Shown here: in pieces, positions 1 to 8,241 of the stretch
Layout: the number at the start of each line of letters is the position of its first letter
Position numbering within the stretch: the first letter of the stretch is position 1
NCBI GenBank assembly: GCA_017556745.1
Contig: JAFYMF010000017.1
Coordinates: 17,206 to 81,205 of the forward strand
Direction: 5' to 3'
Length of the DNA: 64,000 nucleotides
Source: Clostridia bacterium
Lineage (GTDB): Bacteria > Bacillota > Clostridia > Oscillospirales > CAG-272
The notes under the pieces: generated by a model
What the model was told of the DNA's origin: nothing
The model's input: only the letters and a program-made list of their open reading frames with translations
Database searches by the model: none
Made by a program: the position numbers and the translations under genes

Positions 1-128
1 CCATGGTCAGTAAGAGCGACAGCGGTGTGTCCCGCCTCAGCGGCGGCACGGGGAATGTCGGCGATGCGGCAAGCACCGTCAAGCAAACTGTATTCACTGT
101 GCAAATGCAAATGAACGAATTCGCTCAC
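1..128 (-). CDS. dnaE: DNA polymerase III alpha subunit, N-terminal fragment (PHP domain)
   Basis: Only the first 42 or so codons lie in the window; the gene runs off the left edge. The minus-strand translation contains HLHSEYSLLDG and ends near ALTDHG. These are the first two motifs of the PHP domain that opens bacterial replicative polymerase DnaE. The start is a GTG at 126-128 that overlaps the TGA stop of whiA by four bases, with a strong Shine-Dalgarno (GGAGGGG, 134-140) inside the end of whiA, so translation is probably coupled. The whiA-dnaE order is common in Clostridia. The family call rests on a short stretch, but the motif is distinctive; PolC also has a PHP domain, though not at its extreme N-terminus. 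Confidence 0.85.
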   Translation of the reverse strand, partial: MSEFVHLHLHSEYSLLDGACRIADIPRAAAEAGHTAVALTDH

Positions 129-994
129 GTATTCCCCTCCTTCTTTTCTATATCACTTGCGTATTCAAGTATCTTATTCAGTCTGTGATTAAGTCCCGAC
201 TTTGAAACCGGGGGGTTGGTAAGCTTGGATAGCTCATAAAGGGTCAGCTCCGGATGCTCCATTCTGAGCTTAGCCGTATAGACAAGCTCCGCTGAAAGAT
301 GGGATAACCGTCCTGTTTCCTCAAGATGCTTTATTGCATCTATATGCTTACCTGCATTTGATACTGCTCTTTTAAGGTTTGCGGCAGAGCAGTTGGAATA
401 TCTGTTTGCATCGTTCCGCAGTTGTTTTTCTATCTTGGTATTCATAATATCAAACGCCGCATGATTTGATCCAAGTATAGCGGTAAAATCCTCTATTGCC
501 GTACTGTCCTTATAGTACACCACATATTTGCCGCGACGGCAAAAGATCTTTCCTCCCGGAACATATTCCTCTGTAGCAGCGAGAAACATTTCCGCTATCT
601 CCCTTATACTAAAGGAGAATTCCAGAAGATACCCACCCTCAGGTGCGGTTATCCTTCCGTGTGAAAGGAACACCCCCTTAAAAAAGGATGTGGCGCAGGA
701 TGGACATTTTGCATCAAATGCTTGACTGTCATCAAGATCAAAAGAAAACTCACATTTCATCTCCACACGGTTGTGTCCCTTTGATGAAATATTGCATCTT
801 TCTTTTCCGTATCCTGTCTCGGTGACAGCTATGACAAATGCGGATATATCCCCTCCGTCAGAAAAACATAGCTTACCCGTTCTGTCCTGTTTATCCGAAA
901 ACTTCCAGATACCGTCTGCCGCGGCGCGGCGACAGCACTGACTTTTAGGAACAGCCCCTGCAAGCTCCTGTTTGATCTCACTTGAAAAAGACAT
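125..994 (-). CDS. whiA: WhiA-family DNA-binding regulator
   Basis: The 289-residue product matches WhiA: an N-terminal LAGLIDADG-like fold without nuclease function, and a C-terminal helix-turn-helix that includes ELSKLTNPPVSKSGLNHRL around residues 250-270. WhiA binds DNA; it controls sporulation septation in Streptomyces and affects chromosome segregation and division in Bacillus. At 289 residues it is a little shorter than most Bacillota homologues (about 310-325). It lies downstream of murB with a 14-base gap and overlaps dnaE by four bases. The rapZ and yvcK/gluP genes, which usually sit directly before whiA in Bacillota, are absent here. Confidence 0.93.
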   Translation of the reverse strand: MSFSSEIKQELAGAVPKSQCCRRAAADGIWKFSDKQDRTGKLCFSDGGDISAFVIAVTETGYGKERCNISSKGHNRVEMKCEFSFDLDDSQAFDAKCPSCATSFFKGVFLSHGRITAPEGGYLLEFSFSIREIAEMFLAATEEYVPGGKIFCRRGKYVVYYKDSTAIEDFTAILGSNHAAFDIMNTKIEKQLRNDANRYSNCSAANLKRAVSNAGKHIDAIKHLEETGRLSHLSAELVYTAKLRMEHPELTLYELSKLTNPPVSKSGLNHRLNKILEYASDIEKKEGNT

Positions 995-1008
995 ATCCGC
1001 ACTCCTGT

Positions 1009-1920
1009 TTATTTATCGGGAATGTATCTGATCTCGCACTCAAGCTCTACCCCATACTCCCGGTATACCTTTTCTTCCGTGTAGCGGATCAACTTCAGCA
1101 CGTCCTCTGCTGTTGCTCCGCCTCTGTTGATTATAAAACCGCCGTGCTTTTCCGATATCTGCGCACCGCCCACCAAAAAGCCCTTAAGTCCCAGATCCTC
1201 TACCATCTTGCCTACGAAATATCCCTCGGGACGTTTGAAAACGCTACCCGCACTGGGATATTCGAGAGGTTGCTTTGACCGTCTTGCATTCATATTTTCC
1301 TCGTTTTTTGCTCTGACGGAATCACTGTCAGAGTAGGTGAGAGAAAATACCGCACCGAGAACTACCCTCTCGGGGCAGTCCATATAGACGCTCTTTCTGT
1401 ATCCGTAACCGTGGTCACCGTGACTTATTGTCACTGTCTCATCTCTTACTGTATCATAGTAGTCACTTGACAAAAGCACATCGGACACTGCGCCGCCGTA
1501 GGCACCTGCGTTCATAACCACAGCTCCGCCCACGCAACCGGGAATACCATAGGCAAACTCAAGTCCCGACAGTCCCTCAGCGGCTGCTCTCGCCGCCAAG
1601 GCTGTAAAGGGGACACCGGAGTCAGCGGTAATTATATTTCCGTCAACACCGACGTCCCTTATGCGGCCGGTGACGATCACCGCACCGCGATAACCGCGGT
1701 CGTCAAAGAGAATATTACTGCCGTTACCGATGACGGTATATCTGATACCGGATCTTTTTGCCGCCCTCAGAGATGTGATCAGTTCCTCACGGCTTTCGGG
1801 ATATACCGCTATATCTGCCGGCCCGCCGATCTTAAAGGTGGAGAGAGAGGAGAGAAGAACATTTCTCTCACTCTTTATCTCACTCAGCTCTGACTCAAAA
1901 AAGCAAATTATTTTATCCAT
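1009..1920 (-). CDS. murB: UDP-N-acetylenolpyruvoylglucosamine reductase
   Basis: MurB catalyses the NADPH-dependent reduction that makes UDP-N-acetylmuramic acid, the second committed step of peptidoglycan synthesis in the cytoplasm. The 303-residue protein has the FAD-binding sequence NTFKIGG-like (STFKIGGPAD, about residues 27-36), GNGSNILFDD (about 66-75), GIPGCVGGAVVMNAGAYGG (about 125-143) and YPSAGSVFKRP with the catalytic serine near residue 226. Length is normal for type II MurB. The ATG at 1918-1920 has GGGAGGTAG upstream. It lies between tyrS and whiA in the same direction. Confidence 0.96.
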   Translation of the reverse strand: MDKIICFFESELSEIKSERNVLLSSLSTFKIGGPADIAVYPESREELITSLRAAKRSGIRYTVIGNGSNILFDDRGYRGAVIVTGRIRDVGVDGNIITADSGVPFTALAARAAAEGLSGLEFAYGIPGCVGGAVVMNAGAYGGAVSDVLLSSDYYDTVRDETVTISHGDHGYGYRKSVYMDCPERVVLGAVFSLTYSDSDSVRAKNEENMNARRSKQPLEYPSAGSVFKRPEGYFVGKMVEDLGLKGFLVGGAQISEKHGGFIINRGGATAEDVLKLIRYTEEKVYREYGVELECEIRYIPDK

Positions 1921-1974
1921 AACACACTACCTCCCTACGTAAAGTCTACTCTGCCCGGGGAAAGTGTATTACTG

Positions 1975-3198
1975 TTACTTAGCGATAAAACGGTGGTAGG
2001 TCTTCTTACCCTTCTTAACGATAACGCCATCTGCAAGATCTTCCTTTGCAAAAGCGGTATCAAATGCCTCTACCTTAACGTCATTTACAAGAACGCCGCC
2101 CTGCTGGATAAGACGTCTTGCCTCACCGCGGGAGGGAGCAAGCTTGGACACGCAAAGCATATCGATAACGCTGATCTTACCGTCGGTGAAGTTTGCATCC
2201 TCAAGCTCTGTAGTAGGCATATTCTCAGTGGATCCGCCGCCGGTAAAGAGCTGCTTTGCGGAGTTCTGTGCCTTCTCTGCCTCAGCCTCGCCGTGAACAA
2301 GCTTGGTAAGCTCAAATGCAAGGATCTCCTTAGCCTCGTTGATCTTTGCATCCTTCCAGGAATCCATCTCCTCGATCTGCTCAAGAGGAAGGAAGGTGAG
2401 CATACGGATACACTTCATTACGTCTGCATCCGCAACGTTTCTCCAGTACTGATAGAAATCAAAGGGAGAGGTCTTGTTGGGATCAAGCCATACCGCGTTA
2501 CCTGCGGTCTTACCCATCTTGTTACCCTGTGAGTCGGTAAGAAGAGTAATGGTCATGCAGTGAGCGTCCTTGCCAAGCTTCTTTCTGATAAGCTCGGTAC
2601 CGCCAAGCATATTGCTCCACTGGTCGTTACCACCGAACTGCATATTACAGTCGTATTCCTTGTAAAGGTGATAGAAGTCGTATGACTGCATGATCATGTA
2701 GTTGAACTCAAGGAAGGAAAGTCCCTTCTCCATACGTTGCTTGTAGCATTCAGCTCTCAGCATATTGTTAACTGAGAAGCAAGCACCTACTTCACGGAGA
2801 AGCTCAACGTAATTCATATTGAGAAGCCAATCAGCGTTGTTTACCATCTGCGCCTTGCCCTCTCCAAACTCGATGAATCTCTCCATCTGAAGTCTGAAGC
2901 ACTCGGCATTGTGGTCGATATCCTCTTTGGTGAGCATCTTACGCATGTCGGTTCTGCCTGAGGGATCACCGATCATAGTGGTACCGCCGCCGATAAGTGC
3001 AATAGGCTTGTTACCTGCCATCTGAAGTCTCTTCATAAGGGTAAGAGCCATAAAGTGACCTGCGGTAAGGCTGTCTGCGGTACAGTCAAAGCCGATGTAG
3101 AAGGTAGCCTTTCCGTTGTCTATCATCTCGCGGATCTCTGCCTCGTTGGTTACCTGGGCAATAAGACCGCGGGCAACAAGTTCGTCATAAAGTTTCAT
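1975..3198 (-). CDS. tyrS: Tyrosyl-tRNA synthetase
   Basis: This class I aminoacyl-tRNA synthetase charges tRNA-Tyr. The 407-residue product carries the HIGH-type motif as TAGHF (about residues 45-49), the tyrosine-binding region QFGGNDQWSNM (about 187-197), a KMSKS-type loop as KMGKTAGNAV (about 227-236), and a C-terminal S4-like RNA-binding domain from about residue 340 (SRGEARRLIQQGGVLVN). The start has AGGAGA upstream. The 43-base gap to recN is too short for a T-box leader, so tyrosine-dependent control by that route is unlikely here. Confidence 0.96.
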   Translation of the reverse strand: MKLYDELVARGLIAQVTNEAEIREMIDNGKATFYIGFDCTADSLTAGHFMALTLMKRLQMAGNKPIALIGGGTTMIGDPSGRTDMRKMLTKEDIDHNAECFRLQMERFIEFGEGKAQMVNNADWLLNMNYVELLREVGACFSVNNMLRAECYKQRMEKGLSFLEFNYMIMQSYDFYHLYKEYDCNMQFGGNDQWSNMLGGTELIRKKLGKDAHCMTITLLTDSQGNKMGKTAGNAVWLDPNKTSPFDFYQYWRNVADADVMKCIRMLTFLPLEQIEEMDSWKDAKINEAKEILAFELTKLVHGEAEAEKAQNSAKQLFTGGGSTENMPTTELEDANFTDGKISVIDMLCVSKLAPSRGEARRLIQQGGVLVNDVKVEAFDTAFAKEDLADGVIVKKGKKTYHRFIAK

Positions 3199-3241
3199 TT
3201 TTCTGTCTCCTAATTTATGTTTTCTTTAATTTTATACCGTT

Positions 3242-4954
3242 TCATATCTCGGATCTTCCGAAGTTGATAAGATCCCGTGCGGCATCCAGTGTCTTTTCTG
3301 TAAGATCGACACCGCCGATTATTCTCGCAAGCTCGGCTACTCTGTCCTCACCCTCAAGCTCGATGACACCTGTCTCGGCACGTCCGTTTATCTCTTCCTT
3401 ACGGATAAGGCAGTGCTTGTCGGCAAGAGCGGCGATCTGTGCGGAGTGAGTTACGCAGAACACCTGAGTCTTCTCTGCGATCTCCTTCAGCTTGACACCT
3501 ATCTTCTGCGAGGTGCTTCCGGATATACCGGTGTCTATCTCATCGTAAACCACGGTATCGGTTCCTGCGTGGTCGGTAAGCACACTCTTCAGCGCCAACA
3601 TTATTCTTGACAACTCACCGCCCGATGCAATCTTTGAGAGAGGCATCAATGGTTCGCCCGGGTTGGTAGATATAAGGAATTCCATCTCGTCACATCCGCT
3701 CCTCTGCAGGCGCACCTGCCCATCCGGGTGAAGACTGTCCCTTGTCTGTGCGGAAAAGACGATGTTTTTCATATCAAGATATCTGAGGGTGGAGAGAATC
3801 TCTTCCTCTATCTTTTTCCCTGCCAGACGACGGGTATCGCTGAGTACCTTTGCGGCGGCAATGGTTTTTCCCCTTGCCTCGGTATACTCTGCGGTAAGTT
3901 CCGCCATCCGGTTCTCACTGTCAAGGAGCGCCGCTATAGTCTCCGCATTCTTTTTTCGGTGAAGAAGCACATCTTCGATAGTCTCACCGTATTTTCTTTT
4001 CAGTCGCTCTATCTTGTCAAGCCGCTCAAGGGTTCGGTCAAGTGCCACAGTGGGGTCACCGTCACATCCGTCAAGCAGGCTGTGTGCTCTCTCAGCTATA
4101 TCCTCAAGCTCGTATTTTATATCGCTGAGCCGTGCGGAGAGCTTGTCCGCATCAGACATAACCCCCTCAAGAGAGTCAAAGGCAGCTGCCGCCCGCTCAA
4201 TAAGATAGGATGCGGTAACACCCTTTTCACTGCTGTAAAGTGCTTTATATATAAGACTTACGTGCTTTTTAAGACGGTCGAGATTTTCAAGCTTCTTTTT
4301 GCTTTGAATAAGCTCTTCTTCCTCACCCGGCTTCGGCTTTACGCTGTCAATCTCAGCATTCTCCTTTTTCGCACGATCAAGCTCGTACTGTTTTATATTT
4401 TCCTTTTGTCTCAGCTCTTTTATCTCCCCGGCAATACGGGTCATTTCCGAGTATAACTTACCGTATTCCTCACGCTCACTGCCATTCTCTGCGTATTCAT
4501 CAAGAAAGGAGAGGTGAGAGGTACTGTCAAGGAGCTTTCGGTTATCATTCTGTCCGTGTATGTCGATAAGAAGCTGACCTACCTCACGTCCGAGAGCCGA
4601 AGGTACGTTGTGCCCGCCGATCTTGGTCTGTGAGCGAAGATTTTCCCCTCCGTCAAGAGTGAGGATCCTTGACAGAAAGAGTGCACCGTCCTCGTCAGGG
4701 TACACATCAAGCTCTGCAAGGTGCGTGAGGGTGTCCCCGTCAATGTCGGTAAACATAGCGCTTACAGATGCACGCTCAGCTCCGGTGCGTATCAGCTCCT
4801 TTGATGCACGGCCGCCCATGAGCAGATCGAGTCCGTCGATTATCATCGATTTACCTGCACCGGTCTCACCTGTAAGAGCGGTAAAACCACGGTGAAACTC
4901 AATCTCTGCATCCTTGATGACGGCAATATTTTCTATATGAAGCGATCGAAGCAT
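3242..4954 (-). CDS. recN: DNA repair protein RecN
   Basis: RecN is an SMC-like ATPase used in recombinational double-strand-break repair. The 570-residue protein begins with the N-terminal ATPase half, including the Walker A motif GETGAGKSMIIDGL at about 28-41. Long coiled-coil segments follow (about 150-380), then the C-terminal ATPase half with SKIASGGELSRIMLALK (ABC signature, about 435) and VVYDEIDTGISG (Walker B, about 462). Length is normal. It lies 28 bases downstream of argR in the same direction, an arrangement typical of Bacillota (argR-recN). The ATG is preceded by GGAGG. Confidence 0.96.
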   Translation of the reverse strand: MLRSLHIENIAVIKDAEIEFHRGFTALTGETGAGKSMIIDGLDLLMGGRASKELIRTGAERASVSAMFTDIDGDTLTHLAELDVYPDEDGALFLSRILTLDGGENLRSQTKIGGHNVPSALGREVGQLLIDIHGQNDNRKLLDSTSHLSFLDEYAENGSEREEYGKLYSEMTRIAGEIKELRQKENIKQYELDRAKKENAEIDSVKPKPGEEEELIQSKKKLENLDRLKKHVSLIYKALYSSEKGVTASYLIERAAAAFDSLEGVMSDADKLSARLSDIKYELEDIAERAHSLLDGCDGDPTVALDRTLERLDKIERLKRKYGETIEDVLLHRKKNAETIAALLDSENRMAELTAEYTEARGKTIAAAKVLSDTRRLAGKKIEEEILSTLRYLDMKNIVFSAQTRDSLHPDGQVRLQRSGCDEMEFLISTNPGEPLMPLSKIASGGELSRIMLALKSVLTDHAGTDTVVYDEIDTGISGSTSQKIGVKLKEIAEKTQVFCVTHSAQIAALADKHCLIRKEEINGRAETGVIELEGEDRVAELARIIGGVDLTEKTLDAARDLINFGRSEI

Positions 4955-4982
4955 ATTTATCCTCCGCGTAACCGTAGTTGCG

Positions 4983-5438
4983 TTATACCGTCTTTATCAT
5001 TTTCTTGATATTCTGGGAAACAACCGCGGCCGATTTTTCATCCCTTGTGACCACCATAATAGTATCATCCCCGGCAATACATCCGACTATCATACTGTTT
5101 TCTACCGCATCGATTCCGGTAGCAACCGCCTGAGCAAGTCCCGGATAGGTTTTGATAACTACTATATTCACCGCACTGTCAACCGAGATTATCGATTCGG
5201 TCAGTGCACCGTTGAACTTTACCGATACCGTGCTCTCTGAAACGTTGGGAGGAAGATATTTATAACTTCCCTTTCCGGTCACCACGCGAGCAAGCTTAAG
5301 CTCTCTTATATCTCTTGAAATGGTAGCCTGAGTCACGTCAAATCCGCTGTCTCTCAGCTTCTCCATCAGCATCTCCTGAGTTCCTATATCGTGAAGAGAT
5401 ATAAGCTCAAGTATTTTTCCCTGTCTTTTATTTTTCAT
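4983..5438 (-). CDS. argR: Arginine repressor ArgR/AhrC
   Basis: A 151-residue transcription factor that senses arginine. The N-terminal winged helix-turn-helix is seen as ATISRDIRELKLARV around residues 38-52, and the C-terminal arginine-binding oligomerisation domain has GCIAGDDTIMVV around 119-130, whose GDD residues contact arginine. The classic argR-recN pairing is kept. No arginine biosynthesis genes lie in the window, so its targets cannot be read from context. The start has AAAGGACGGGG upstream. Confidence 0.95.
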   Translation of the reverse strand: MKNKRQGKILELISLHDIGTQEMLMEKLRDSGFDVTQATISRDIRELKLARVVTGKGSYKYLPPNVSESTVSVKFNGALTESIISVDSAVNIVVIKTYPGLAQAVATGIDAVENSMIVGCIAGDDTIMVVTRDEKSAAVVSQNIKKMIKTV

Positions 5439-5461
5439 TTCAGTCCCCGTCCTTTTCGGAA

Positions 5462-6313
5462 TTACTGCTTTTCTGTCGTCTTTTTACGAAGCACATGATA
5501 AAACGCGTTCTTTTTTATATCTATTAAGCGAGTTGTATAAGCAGATATCGCGATCTTTACCTTGTCATTCGGGAAAAGCGTAAAGTTATCCTTTCCGTCA
5601 ACAGTCATATACCACTCTTCCCCATCCTTTGAGGAGGCGGTAAATTCCGCTCCGTCCGAAAAAACAATAGGACGTGAGCTCAGATAGTGTGGGCAGATAG
5701 GCGTTACCGATACCGCTTCAAGTCCGGGGTCAAGAACAGGCCCACCTGCCGACATAGAATAAGCGGTAGAACCGGTGGGGGTAGCAAATATCAGTCCGTC
5801 AGCGCGGTATTCACCCGCAAATTTGGAATTACACTCAAGCTCTATATCAAGCATTCTTGAAAGTGTGCCTCGGGTAAGAACTATCTCGTTCAGTGCGGGA
5901 GAAGTAACAAGAATGATCTCTCCTCCTCGGATTATTCTTGCTTCAAGCATCGCTCTCTCGTCAATGGAATAGTTTCCGTCAAACAGTCGGCCGAGCAAAG
6001 ACAGCTCATCCTTCTCAATAGACGCCATATACCCCACCCTGCCAAGATTGATTCCCAGTACCGGAATACTGCGGGAATATGCCATCCTTGCGGCGTCAAG
6101 TATACTTCCGTCACCGCCGAGAACTATAATAACGTCAGCACCGTCAAGCAACCCATCCGAGATATATGTAACACCCTCGGTGATCCCCGATTCTCGGTGT
6201 TCCTCTGACATACATATTTCAGCGCCGTATTTCTGCAGTTCCTTTACCACAAGAGCGGTACATTCGTAACCCGAATCCTTTGCGCTATTGGGTAAAATTA
6301 CCGTTTTTCTCAT
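5462..6313 (-). CDS. nadK: NAD kinase
   Basis: NadK phosphorylates NAD to NADP. The 283-residue protein has the GGDGSILDAAR diacylglycerol-kinase-like motif (about residues 66-76), the substrate-binding NEIVLTRG (about 143-150) and the TPTGSTAYSMSAGGPV motif (about 178-193). The start ATG at 6311-6313 overlaps the TGA stop of tlyA, so the two are probably translationally coupled. The tlyA-nadK-argR-recN order is a standard Bacillota block. Confidence 0.95.
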   Translation of the reverse strand: MRKTVILPNSAKDSGYECTALVVKELQKYGAEICMSEEHRESGITEGVTYISDGLLDGADVIIVLGGDGSILDAARMAYSRSIPVLGINLGRVGYMASIEKDELSLLGRLFDGNYSIDERAMLEARIIRGGEIILVTSPALNEIVLTRGTLSRMLDIELECNSKFAGEYRADGLIFATPTGSTAYSMSAGGPVLDPGLEAVSVTPICPHYLSSRPIVFSDGAEFTASSKDGEEWYMTVDGKDNFTLFPNDKVKIAISAYTTRLIDIKKNAFYHVLRKKTTEKQ

Positions 6314-7092
6314 ATTTCCACCTCACGGAATATCTCTTTGAAATCGGGAAGCAAAGCCGTAGTGCCGATATACTCGTATACCGCCAGAAACTCTCTGTTC
6401 CCATCACCGCCAAGTATCGGGGAATTCATCACCCCACGCAGGGCAAATCCATTCATGGCGGCAGCAGTTACCGTCTTCTCGATAGATATACGGTAACCCT
6501 TTTTATCCTTGACTATACCGCCACGCCCCACATATTCACGTCCCGCCTCAAACTGCGGCTTGATAAGTGCGGCAAACACAGCCCCCATCTCACAAAGAGG
6601 CGGAAGCGCTGGGATTATTGCGGTCTGCGATATAAAAGAAACGTCCATAGTTATAACTGATACTTTGCTTCCGTCAAGCACCTTAGGGGTAAGATTTCTC
6701 GCATTAAATCCCTCGATCGAAACAACTCTGTCATCGCTAATCAGTTCGGGAGCAAGCTGACCGTGTCCCGAATCAACCGCATACACACACACGGCACCGC
6801 GGTTTATCATGCACTGGGTAAAGCCGCCTGTAGAGGCTCCCACGTCAAGGGCAACACGTCCCGAAATATCCACGGAAAATCTATCGAATGCCGCTTCTAT
6901 CTTTTTTCCTGCGCGGCTGACGTATTCTTTGTCATATCCCTCGACTGCCAGGGTCTCTGTGTCAGGAATATCCTCAGAGGACTTTTTTATCTGCCGTGTG
7001 CCAAGATATACAGCACCCTCTTCTATCATTCTCTGCGCTTCTGTACGGCTTCTTGCAAGCCCTTTCTCGCAGAGCAATTTGTCAACTCTCAT
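6310..7092 (-). CDS. tlyA: TlyA-family rRNA 2'-O-methyltransferase
   Basis: This protein is often annotated as hemolysin A, but the family methylates ribosomal RNA. The 260-residue product has an N-terminal S4 domain (MRVDKLLCEKGLARSRTEAQ) and a C-terminal FtsJ-like Rossmann fold with the SAM-binding sequence DVGASTGGFT (about 80-89), MDVSFIS (about 149-155) and ALIKPQFEAGR (about 175-185). It starts immediately after the ispA stop codon, with no intergenic base, and only a weak Shine-Dalgarno is visible, so reinitiation from ispA is plausible. Confidence 0.93.
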   Translation of the reverse strand: MRVDKLLCEKGLARSRTEAQRMIEEGAVYLGTRQIKKSSEDIPDTETLAVEGYDKEYVSRAGKKIEAAFDRFSVDISGRVALDVGASTGGFTQCMINRGAVCVYAVDSGHGQLAPELISDDRVVSIEGFNARNLTPKVLDGSKVSVITMDVSFISQTAIIPALPPLCEMGAVFAALIKPQFEAGREYVGRGGIVKDKKGYRISIEKTVTAAAMNGFALRGVMNSPILGGDGNREFLAVYEYIGTTALLPDFKEIFREVEI

Positions 7093-7977
7093 TTAACTTT
7101 TTCTACTAAGCAGATAATCCGCAAGTGCCAAAAGAGTTTCGTTGTTCTCTATTTTCTCTATAGCATTCTTTGCTTCAATGGTAACAAGCTCGGCACGTCT
7201 GTGTGCCTCGTAAATACTCATAAAGGATAGGAACGTGGTCTTTCCCTCTCGTCTGTCTGTTCCGACAGACTTACCGAGAGTAACCTCGTCTCCCTCTGCA
7301 TCAAGTATATCGTCTACTATCTGAAAAGCAAGGCCGATGTACTCGGCATACTTAACCGCTGCCTCGTATTTCTCACCCGACCTGCATCCTGCCGCAAGGG
7401 CACCAAGCTCAGCGGAAAGTCTGATAAGAGCACCTGTTTTCTTTTCGTGCATCTTGAGAAGCAGCTCATAGCTGTGAGGAGTTTCCTCACCTATCATATC
7501 CAGCACCTGACCGCCTATCATACCGTAGCATCCGGCTCTCTCGGAAAGAAGCTTCAGTGCCGCAAGGTTGGTCTCAGGTGACATTTTCTCATTTGATGCC
7601 GCTGCGCCGAATGCGTGGGTAAGCAGTGCATCACCTGCAAGAAGCGCCATAGCCTCACCGTAAACCTTATGGTTTGTAGGTTTACCCCGTCTGAGATCAT
7701 CATTATCCATACACGGCAGATCATCATGTATGAGAGAATAACAGTGTATCATTTCTATTGCCGCCGCGTAAGGAAGTGCCGCAGACACATCCCCTCCAAG
7801 CATCTCACACACTTTAAGGGTAATGAACGGTCTTATCCTCTTACCGCCTGCCATGGCACTGTATCTTACCGCTTCAAATATCACGGGGTAATCGGGGTCA
7901 GATGACGGGAGAAGTCTGTCAAGCGCCTCCTCGGTCAGCTCTGCCGCTCTGTTCAGTTCATTCTTTATATCAAACAT
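7093..7977 (-). CDS. ispA: Farnesyl/geranyl diphosphate synthase (polyprenyl synthetase)
   Basis: This enzyme condenses isopentenyl diphosphate with allylic diphosphates, supplying the precursor for undecaprenyl phosphate and quinones. The 294-residue all-alpha protein has both aspartate-rich motifs that bind Mg-diphosphate: IHDDLPCMDNDDLRRG (about residues 84-99) and LAFQIVDDILD (about 218-228). Length matches short-chain synthases. It sits between xseB and tlyA, the usual xseA-xseB-ispA order. The start ATG has GGAGAAAA upstream. Confidence 0.94.
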   Translation of the reverse strand: MFDIKNELNRAAELTEEALDRLLPSSDPDYPVIFEAVRYSAMAGGKRIRPFITLKVCEMLGGDVSAALPYAAAIEMIHCYSLIHDDLPCMDNDDLRRGKPTNHKVYGEAMALLAGDALLTHAFGAAASNEKMSPETNLAALKLLSERAGCYGMIGGQVLDMIGEETPHSYELLLKMHEKKTGALIRLSAELGALAAGCRSGEKYEAAVKYAEYIGLAFQIVDDILDAEGDEVTLGKSVGTDRREGKTTFLSFMSIYEAHRRAELVTIEAKNAIEKIENNETLLALADYLLSRKS

Positions 7978-8007
7978 TTCACAAGTTTTCTCCGTTAATT
8001 ACTGTGG

Positions 8008-8241
8008 TCACTCTTCGGCTTCAAATGGAGTCTCCCCATCCTTTGTCAGGAGAGTTATCTTCTGCTGTACCGCATCAAGCTTGCCGTTGCAGAGCTTAAC
8101 AAGCTCTACACCCTCTTCAAATACCGAAAGCGACTCGTCAAGAGGAGCGGAACCGCCCTCAAGCATAAGTACTATCTCCTCAAGACGTGCTATGGCCGCC
8201 TCAAAGGTCATATTCTTTTCTGTTTTCTTACTATCACTCAT
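8008..8241 (-). CDS. xseB: Exodeoxyribonuclease VII small subunit
   Basis: The 77-residue protein matches XseB: TFEAAIARLEEIVLMLEGG followed by LDESLSVFEEGVELVK, a helical hairpin that assembles with XseA to degrade single-stranded DNA. The start ATG overlaps the xseA stop by four bases, the usual coupling for this pair. It is followed after 30 bases by ispA. Confidence 0.95.
   Translation of the reverse strand: MSDSKKTEKNMTFEAAIARLEEIVLMLEGGSAPLDESLSVFEEGVELVKLCNGKLDAVQQKITLLTKDGETPFEAEE

Noticed and set aside
3199..3241. T-box leader for tyrS
   Set aside because: The gap is only 43 bases and shows none of the T-box sequence elements.
3728..4456. A 242-codon plus-strand frame inside recN
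   Set aside because: It is antisense to the conserved coiled-coil region of recN and has no start signals or family match.
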